DNA of 48,658 nucleotides, from contig VGDY01000010.1 in the NCBI GenBank assembly GCA_016869555.1, forward strand, positions 1 to 48,658, in the 5' to 3' direction. Each line of letters begins with the position of its first letter. Within the stretch, counting starts at the first letter, position 1. The stretch is from Alphaproteobacteria bacterium. GTDB lineage: Bacteria > Pseudomonadota > Alphaproteobacteria > Rhizobiales > Beijerinckiaceae. Both the position numbers and the translations under genes were made by a program. The notes beneath the pieces were generated by a model. That model worked only from the letters and a program-made list of their open reading frames with translations, had not been told where the DNA came from and ran no database searches. Of the stretch, positions 43,219 through 48,658 are shown one piece after another.

Positions 43219-43869
43219 GTGCGCAGCATTCCGGACGATATTTTCACCGAACCCGAATTTTCCCCCGATACGCTCGCCAATCTCGGTCCGCTGCGCCGCC
43301 TGGCCGGCGTGTGGCGGTCCGATCAGGGCGTGGACGTCAATCCCAAGGCCGAAGGGCCGGAAACGCGCGCCTACCGGGAAACTATAAGGATGGAGCCGAT
43401 CGACCCGCAGACGAACGGGCCGCAACTCCTTTATGGTCTGCGCTATCACATCCATATCAACACGCCGGAGGAGGCGATCACCTTTCACGATCAGGTTGGG
43501 TACTGGCTCTGGGAGCCGGCGACGGGCCTGATCATGCAAACCATCGCGATCCCGCGCGGACAGGTTGTGCTGGCGGGCGGAACGGCGAAGCCCGATGACG
43601 CGCGCATTTCAGTCGAGGCGCGGCGGGGCGACACCCGCTTCGGCATTTGCTCGACGACCTTTCTCGAAGAGGCGTTTCGCACGGACTATTACCGGATCGA
43701 CATCACTTTTAATGACGACGACAGCTGGACCTATGTGACGCGAACCGATCTCGCCCTGCGCGGCGAGACGCCGCCGTTCAACCACCACGACACGAACACC
43801 CTGCGCCGGATCGCGCCCCCGACGCCAAACCCGCTCGTCGGCCTGCTGAAGGACGGCAACGCGGGTTAG
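43219..43869 (+). CDS. Heme-binding beta-barrel (nitrobindin-like/FABP-like) protein
   Basis: This 216-residue protein from GTG 43219 has the pattern LRRLAGVWRSDQGVDVNP near the N-terminus, as in the nitrobindin/THAP4-type beta-barrel, and alternating strands (YGLRYHIHIN, FHDQVGYWLWEPATGLIMQT, YRIDITFNDDDSWTYVTRTD). There is no signal peptide. The GxWxGxG motif of true nitrobindin is altered here (GVWRSDQG), so heme binding is uncertain. A purine-rich GAAAGGATACGGGAAGT precedes the start. It precedes tRNA-Gln. Confidence 0.65.
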   Translation: MRSIPDDIFTEPEFSPDTLANLGPLRRLAGVWRSDQGVDVNPKAEGPETRAYRETIRMEPIDPQTNGPQLLYGLRYHIHINTPEEAITFHDQVGYWLWEPATGLIMQTIAIPRGQVVLAGGTAKPDDARISVEARRGDTRFGICSTTFLEEAFRTDYYRIDITFNDDDSWTYVTRTDLALRGETPPFNHHDTNTLRRIAPPTPNPLVGLLKDGNAG

Positions 43870-43890
43870 CTCCTAACACATTGAAATTGT

Positions 43891-43965
43891 TGGCTGGGGC
43901 GGGAGGATTCGAACCTCCGTATGGCGGAATCAAAATCCGCTGCCTTACCACTTGGCGACGCCCCA
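43891..43965 (-). tRNA. tRNA-Gln (TTG)
   Basis: On the minus strand it begins TGGGGCGTCGCCAAGTGGTA and ends CGCCCCAGCCA with CCA encoded. The anticodon stem GCGGA/TCCGC encloses TTTTGAT, giving anticodon TTG, and the T-arm reads GGTTCGAATCC. The U1-A72-type start and the rest of the cloverleaf fit bacterial tRNA-Gln. Confidence 0.97.
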
Positions 43966-44032
43966 ATGCGCAGGTGAGGCGATAGCGCGCCCCGTCGCGA
44001 CAATCAACTGCCGGGCGGCGCGGCGAAGCCGC

Positions 44033-44713
44033 TCACACGGCGATGGCGCCGGCGCTCGCGGCGGCGCGCCGCAGCGACGCGATATTGTCGGCGTAGCAGA
44101 CCTGCCCGCCGCGGAAGGCGGCCGAGCCCGCGACGAGAACGTCGGCCCCCGCCTCGACGATCTGCGGCGCGGTCAGCGGCGTCACGCCGCCGTCGACCTC
44201 GAGCCGGATCGCGCGCCGCCCGATCATCTCGCGGATCGCGCGAATCTTACCGAGCTGCGAAGGGATGAAGCTCTGCCCGCCGAAACCGGGATTGACGCTC
44301 ATCACCAGGATAAGGTCGATATCGTCGAGCACATATTGCAGCGCGCTTTCATGCGTCGCCGGATTGAGCGAGACGCCCGCCTTCTTGCCGAGGGCGCGGA
44401 TCGCCTGCAGCGAGCGATGGAGATGCGGCCCGCCCTCGGCATGCACGGTAATCACATCGGCGCCGGCATCGGCGAAGGCGGCGATATAGGGATCGACCGG
44501 CGAAATCATCAGATGCGCGTCGAGCGTGAGGCTGGTCACCGTCCGCAGCGCGGCGACGACGCCAGGCCCGAAGCTGATGTTGGGCACGAAATGCCCGTCC
44601 ATCACGTCGAGATGAATCCAGTCGGCGCCGGCCGCGGCCATCGCCCGCGTCTCTTCGCCAAGCCGCGCGAAATCAGCCGAGAGAATGGAGGGGGCGATGA
44701 GAATGTCGGGCAT
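44033..44713 (-). CDS. rpe: Ribulose-phosphate 3-epimerase
   Basis: This is a TIM-barrel metalloenzyme of 226 residues in the pentose phosphate and Calvin pathways. It has the family segments [63 protein letters not shown] and [12 protein letters not shown] class II aldolase gene is 2 kb away on the same strand; together they serve central carbon flow. The gene starts at ATG 44713 and is divergent from a methyltransferase gene. Confidence 0.97.
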   Translation of the reverse strand: MPDILIAPSILSADFARLGEETRAMAAAGADWIHLDVMDGHFVPNISFGPGVVAALRTVTSLTLDAHLMISPVDPYIAAFADAGADVITVHAEGGPHLHRSLQAIRALGKKAGVSLNPATHESALQYVLDDIDLILVMSVNPGFGGQSFIPSQLGKIRAIREMIGRRAIRLEVDGGVTPLTAPQIVEAGADVLVAGSAAFRGGQVCYADNIASLRRAAASAGAIAV

Positions 44714-44851
44714 GGCGGCGGCGGCTTGATTGGCGTTGTCCGATCATTAGCATGATCGGGCCGACGCGGCGCGACGAAAAACCGCCGTGGCGATATTCTG
44801 GGGCGATACAGTGAATGGCAAAGCTGAGGCGGCGGCTTGGTGGGCGCTTCG

Positions 44852-45514
44852 ATGACCGATTTGAGACAGTCGCAGATCGCGAGCTGGTCCGACAACGCCG
44901 AAAGGTGGACGGCGGCAGTGCGCGGTCGATCGATCGCCAGCCGTCGCGAGGCGACCGACGCGGCGATCCTTTCCGCAGCGCGCGCTGGTCCGCTCGGCAA
45001 GGCGCTTGACGTCGGTTGCGGCGAAGGGTGGCTTTGCCGGGAACTGCGCCGAGATTGCGTTGAGATCGTCGGCATCGACGCTTCGAGCGAACTCGTCTCG
45101 CGCGCCCGTGAGGAAGGCGGGGCGAACTACCTCGTTCTGAGCTATGCCGAGCTCGCCGAAGCGCCCATGAGGGCCGGTTCTGAGTTCGATACAGTGATCT
45201 GCAATTTTTCCTTGCTTGACGACACGGTCGACGCGCTGCTCGACGCGCTCGCGTCGATCTCGAATCCCAAAGCCCGGCTGCTCATCCAAACGCTCCATCC
45301 GATGACGCTGACGCCCTATGAGGACGGATGGCGCGTCGAGCGCTTCGACGCATTTTGCGACGCCGGCTGGGCGCCCATGCCCTACTTTGCGCGAACGCTC
45401 TCCTCTTGGATTGATGCAATTTCGTCGAAATGGGCTTTAAAGAAAATCATGGAGCCCAAAGCGCGATCGGCGCAAACGCCCGCCTCGCTGCTGCTTGTTG
45501 CGAAGCGTCGCTGA
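44852..45514 (+). CDS. Class I SAM-dependent methyltransferase
   Basis: This 220-residue protein has SAM motif I KALDVGCGEGWLCRELRRDC followed by VEIVGIDASSELVSRAREEG and post-motif FDTVICNFSLLDD. Its C-terminal part (LLIQTLHPMTLTPYEDGWRV, FARTLSSWIDAI) resembles UbiG/BioC-like small-molecule methyltransferases, but the substrate is unknown. ATG 44852 (MTDLRQSQ) is preferred; ATG 44837 adds five residues. It is convergent with another methyltransferase gene. Confidence 0.83.
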   Translation: MTDLRQSQIASWSDNAERWTAAVRGRSIASRREATDAAILSAARAGPLGKALDVGCGEGWLCRELRRDCVEIVGIDASSELVSRAREEGGANYLVLSYAELAEAPMRAGSEFDTVICNFSLLDDTVDALLDALASISNPKARLLIQTLHPMTLTPYEDGWRVERFDAFCDAGWAPMPYFARTLSSWIDAISSKWALKKIMEPKARSAQTPASLLLVAKRR

Positions 45515-45547
45515 TCCTCATCCGCCGCCAAGGGATGACGGATGCGC

Positions 45548-46411
45548 TCAGACCGTCGCGACCAGCAGTTCCTCGGCATTGTTTGGCGGCCGAAAACCGT
45601 CAGTTCTGCCCGAGAAATAGCGCTCGGCAAGAACAGAAGCCGGCACATGCTCAACCCCGGCGAATCCGGCTTCGCGCGCCAGCGCCAACATTTCCAGCGG
45701 CGTGAAGAAGCTGATGAATGGCGTTCCGCTCGCGCGCGCGCCTTTTTCCGCCATCTGAAGTCCGGGACGCACGTCGGGATCGGCAAGCGCCAACGGCAGC
45801 AGAAAGGTCATCGCGAAAGTCGAGCCCGGCGCCATCATCGCCGCGACATTGCGCAACGCGGCCAAATTCGCTTCCTTCGAGAGATACATGCTCACGCCGG
45901 TGGAAACGATGACCGCAGGGCGCCCTGCATCGAACCCCGCCTCCGTCAATCGCTCTCGCCAAGCTTCGCCGGCCTCGAAATCAACCGGGACCAATCGCAG
46001 CCACTCCGGAACGCCGTAACCAAGCTCGACGAGGCGTCGCCGTTTCCACGCCTGAGCGCCGGGCTGATCGATCTCGAATAGGCGCAGACGAGAAGCGATC
46101 TCCGGCCTGCGCTGGGCGAATGTGTCCAGGCCCGCGCCCAGGATCACATATTGGCTGACGCCCTGGGCCGCCCGCTCGACGACCAGATCCTCGATGAAGC
46201 GGGCGCGGGCCACGATCGACGCGCGGAACGGCTTCGTGCCCTCCGGGTCCATGTCGGGACGGCGCCGCCAATTGTCGTCAGGGGCCGCCAGCTGAAGCCC
46301 CAAAATATCCTCGAACACATGCGGCGGCGGATCGATCTCGACATGCAGCGCGCGCCACAAGGCGACCCGCGCCGCAGAGCTTTCGGGCCCCGCAGTCTTC
46401 GCGTCATGCAT
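45548..46411 (-). CDS. Leucine-carboxyl-methyltransferase-like (LCM family) SAM methyltransferase
   Basis: The 287-residue protein shows FRASIVARARFIEDLVVE, YVILGAGLDTFAQRRPE, RLFEIDQPGAQAWKRRR and VIVSTGVSMYLSKEANLAAL. This is the bacterial LCM (TIGR00027-type) pattern, best known from mycobacteria and polyketide producers. The substrate is unknown. ATG 46411 (MHDAKTAG) is favoured over 46495, whose extension is Cys/Ser-rich and less likely. The gene lies downstream of the fba terminator. Confidence 0.85.
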   Translation of the reverse strand: MHDAKTAGPESSAARVALWRALHVEIDPPPHVFEDILGLQLAAPDDNWRRRPDMDPEGTKPFRASIVARARFIEDLVVERAAQGVSQYVILGAGLDTFAQRRPEIASRLRLFEIDQPGAQAWKRRRLVELGYGVPEWLRLVPVDFEAGEAWRERLTEAGFDAGRPAVIVSTGVSMYLSKEANLAALRNVAAMMAPGSTFAMTFLLPLALADPDVRPGLQMAEKGARASGTPFISFFTPLEMLALAREAGFAGVEHVPASVLAERYFSGRTDGFRPPNNAEELLVATV

Positions 46412-46510
46412 GAAATTCGATCTTTCATTTTGGTTAGCGCATGCGCACTGTGCAAATGCCGAATTGATCGAGACAGGATTGCGACAAGGCGCCAAATCAA
46501 ATCGGTAATT

Positions 46511-46544
46511 CGCCCCGGCCGAAGCCCATGCTCCGACCGGGGCG
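46511..46544 (-). terminator. Hairpin after fba
   Basis: On the minus strand CGCCCCGG (46544-46537) pairs with CCGGGGCG (46518-46511) around an 18-base loop that can extend the stem. There is only a short AT stretch (AATTA) after it and no strong T-tract, so it may be a weak or Rho-assisted terminator. Confidence 0.55.
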
Positions 46545-46552
46545 CTCTGAAC

Positions 46553-47635
46553 CTACTCCGCCGCCTTCTTACTGGCGAATTGCGGATCGAGCGCGCCGCT
46601 GGCGTAGCGCTTGGCCATTTCCGAAAGCGGGATCGGCTTGATTTTCGAGGCCTGCCCCGCCGTGCCGAATTCCTCGTAGCGCTGCTTGCAGACGGCGCGC
46701 ATCGCCTCCATCGCCGGCTTTAGATATTTGCGCGGGTCGAACTCGCCCTTGTTCTTGCCGAGAACGCCGCGGATCGCCGCGGTCATGGCGATGCGATTGT
46801 CGGTGTCGATGTTGATCTTGCGCACGCCATATTTGATGCCGCGCTGAATCTCGGCGACCGGCACGCCCCAGGTCTGCGGCATCTCGCCGCCAGCGGCGTT
46901 GAAGGCGTCCTGCAGATCCTGCGGCACCGACGACGACCCATGCATGACGAGATGCGTGCTCGGCAGGCGGCGATGGATTTCCTCGACGACCTTCATCGCC
47001 AGGATCGCGCCGTCCGGCTTGCGCGAGAATTTATAGGCGCCATGCGACGTGCCCATCGCGATCGCCAGCGCGTCGACCTTGGTGCGGGCGACGAAATCCT
47101 CGGCCTGCGCCGGATCGGTCAGAAGCTGGTCATGCGAGAGCTTGCCCTCGGCGCCGTGGCCGTCTTCCTTTTCGCCCATGCCGCTTTCGAGCGAACCGAG
47201 AACGCCCAGCTCGCCTTCGACCGAAGCGCCGACCCAATGCGCCATGTCGACGACGCTGCGGGTGACGCGCACATTGTAATCGTAATCGGCGGGCGTCTTG
47301 CCGTCGGCCTTGAGCGAACCGTCCATCATCACCGAGGTGAAGCCGAAGCGGATGGCGGTGGCGCAGGTCGCTTCGGCGTTGCCGTGGTCGAGATGCATGA
47401 CGAGTGGAATGTCCGGCCAGATCGCGGCGAGCGCCTCGATCATCTTGGCGAGCATGACGTCATTGGCGTAGGCGCGCGCGCCGCGCGAGGCCTGGATGAT
47501 GACCGGCGCGTCGACCGCCGCCGCCGCTTCCATCACCGCGAGCCCCTGCTCCATATTGTTGATATTGAACGCCGGAACGCCGTAGTCGTGCTCGGCGGCG
47601 TGATCGAGCAGCTGGCGAAGCGTGATAAGGGCCAT
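46553..47635 (-). CDS. fba: Class II fructose-bisphosphate aldolase, Calvin-cycle subtype
   Basis: This is a zinc-dependent aldolase of 360 residues that joins DHAP and glyceraldehyde-3-phosphate. Family segments are [35 protein letters not shown] (zinc ligand His), [52 protein letters not shown] and [15 protein letters not shown]. The length and the region after KINIDTDNR fit the Calvin-cycle (CbbA-type) class II enzymes. A hairpin follows the gene. No other Calvin genes are in the window except rpe nearby. Confidence 0.96.
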   Translation of the reverse strand: MALITLRQLLDHAAEHDYGVPAFNINNMEQGLAVMEAAAAVDAPVIIQASRGARAYANDVMLAKMIEALAAIWPDIPLVMHLDHGNAEATCATAIRFGFTSVMMDGSLKADGKTPADYDYNVRVTRSVVDMAHWVGASVEGELGVLGSLESGMGEKEDGHGAEGKLSHDQLLTDPAQAEDFVARTKVDALAIAMGTSHGAYKFSRKPDGAILAMKVVEEIHRRLPSTHLVMHGSSSVPQDLQDAFNAAGGEMPQTWGVPVAEIQRGIKYGVRKINIDTDNRIAMTAAIRGVLGKNKGEFDPRKYLKPAMEAMRAVCKQRYEEFGTAGQASKIKPIPLSEMAKRYASGALDPQFASKKAAE

Positions 47636-47844
47636 GCGGCGGCCTCCCTGCTGTGAACGGCGGCTTTCCCACCGGGAATCTTGCGCGATTATCTACACCG
47701 GTTGGGGCGGCTGGGCCAGCGGGGCGGTCGCATTAACACACGCGCCACTACCAGAAGCAGCGAATCAAGCTAAGCTAGCCTGCGGGCGGATGAGTCAAAG
47801 CCCCGCCTGCTAAACGGACAGCAGATACAAGGCAACGAGATAGA
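47636..47844. other. Intergenic junction between housekeeping DNA and AT-rich island
   Basis: About 209 bases without a recognised gene. Composition changes from GC-rich near fba to AT-rich at the start of the ATPase gene. It contains the divergent promoters. AACGAGATAG precedes the ATPase start codon. The sequence CAAGCTAAGCTAGCCTGC near 47767-47784 carries an AAGCTA direct repeat. No tRNA-end or att duplication was seen. Confidence 0.45.
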
Positions 47845-48576
47845 ATGAAAATACTTAGAATCTCATCGAAGAATTTCAAAACACTCGAGGATGTGAACGT
47901 CAGATTTAATTCACATTACTGTACGCTTTCAGGTCAGAACAACGCCGGAAAGACAGCAATCGTGCAGATAATCACTCACTTCCTACTTAAAGATGAGGAT
48001 GATTTCTTTCCAATAAGAGAAACGAAACGAATTAAATTTCCTAGAGACAGGACTCAGTGGAAAAATGAAGGATTTATTTCACTAGGCATAGATGTTGAAC
48101 TCGATAGAGAGGAGGACTCAGAAGTATTTTTTGTTGTACAAAAAATGACTCCATTCGAAATAGACGGCAATAAGGTTTCTCTGAACATAACTCGGGAGTT
48201 CGCCGATGAGTCACAAATAAACACATCCTGCATAGTCAACGGAAAGCCGATTGACCCCCAATCATCCAGCGAGATTGTTAAGAAACTACAGTCTACTTCA
48301 AATATTTTTGTCCACAATTCAACGTCTAGTTTGAGGCAATATGAATATTTTGGTGGAGGAATAATTGAGGTTGTCGATGCTCAACTAACACCATCTGATA
48401 AAAAGAAAATAGCAGACGCTGAAGCTAATTTACAAAGCAAGGTTAGACAAGCCGCTAGGCAGCACAAAGAAGCGCTATCAGAACTTCTCGGGAAGCTAAG
48501 TGGCGCTTATCAAGTGGAACTGTCTACCACGGCTCGTAGCTTGGGTGCCGATTCCGACGAAGGCGCCCGTCTGTAA
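47845..48576 (+). pseudogene. AAA-family ATPase fragment (OLD/RecF-like), cut by an IS element
   Basis: The N-terminus MKILRISSKNFKTLEDVNVR followed by SGQNNAGKTAIVQI (Walker A) is that of SMC/RecF/OLD-type ATPases such as the ATP-dependent nucleases of phage-defence systems. The rest reads as a helical insertion with many Lys/Glu residues and ends at residue 243 inside a coiled region. Family members are usually 500-700 residues with the ABC signature and Walker B near the end; both are absent. The last ten or so codons (from about 48546) lie in IS-like repeats. Codon use is AT-rich, unlike the neighbours, so it was probably acquired by transfer. Confidence 0.75.
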
Positions 48577-48658
48577 CGGGATAATGCCGCCCGGGGATTC
48601 CGGGATAATGGCGCCCCCCTTTTACGAGATGATCCCGCCCGGGCGCCGCGTTCGTTGA
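48546..48658. mobile_element. End of an insertion sequence, IS21-like multiple terminal repeats
   Basis: Four imperfect copies of a motif related to ATTCCGGGATAATGGCGCCC occur at about 48551, 48576, 48597 and 48622, spaced by 21-26 bases. Several short terminal repeats at each end are a known property of IS21-family elements, and this end would begin with TG at 48546. The transposase genes lie outside the window. The insertion interrupts the AT-rich ATPase gene. Confidence 0.55.

Noticed and set aside
42385-43539. Minus-strand open frame of 384 codons
   Set aside because: It is antisense to the SGNH hydrolase and the beta-barrel protein genes and resembles no family.

Overview
The window is GC-rich chromosomal DNA with dense bacterial gene packing. 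It looks like an alphaproteobacterium of the Rhizobiales/Hyphomicrobiales type. The evidence is the TsaE-phosphotransferase fusion next to a MurU-like gene, alphaproteobacterial AddAB, a DivL-like kinase with Tyr in place of His beside ahcY, many GTG/TTG starts, and four-base ATGA/GTGA gene overlaps. A Methylocystis/Methylosinus-like methanotroph is a plausible guess from gene style, but nothing here proves it.

Layout. (1) 1-277: left edge with repeated GGACATA-type motifs that may be an insertion-sequence remnant. (2) 278-14443: an AI-2E-family permease, then a minus-strand housekeeping series read ahcY, divL-like, tsaE-amgK, murU, addB, addA; this joins SAH removal, cell-cycle signalling, tRNA modification, wall-sugar recycling and recombinational repair. 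(3) 14444-21782: an accessory block with less regular composition. It holds palindromic dispersed repeats, a 77-bp ahcY promoter/operator segment present twice (14614 and 16372), a sulfotransferase with a coiled-coil tail, an OmpR/EnvZ-type two-component pair and two GT4 glycosyltransferases; it looks like a regulated surface-glycan locus. (4) 21783-31620: TerB-like protein, SDR, rpmF, GH25 lipoprotein, MgtE, polysaccharide deacetylase, a one-TM protein, tRNA-Leu, VapBC, lipB, bioB and two small unknown proteins. (5) 31742-43869: ppc, an alpha/beta hydrolase, rhodanese, a methyltransferase, then a C3/polyol group (transaldolase/FSA-like protein, FAD-dehydrogenase small and GMC large subunits, convergent glycerol dehydrogenase), an OpgC/SGNH pair and a beta-barrel protein. 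(6) 43891-47635: tRNA-Gln, rpe, two methyltransferases and class II fba. (7) 47845-48658: an AT-rich AAA ATPase gene of foreign character cut by the end of an IS21-like element at the window edge.

The most interesting items are the duplicated ahcY operator/promoter flanking the sulfotransferase, the sulfotransferase/two-component/glycosyltransferase locus with a tandem direct repeat in its divergent promoter, the DivL-like kinase, the FSA/FAD-dehydrogenase/GldA neighbourhood without an adjacent cytochrome, and the IS-truncated ATPase. No CRISPR array, rRNA or prophage was seen. All family names rest on reading motifs by eye; no database search was possible.
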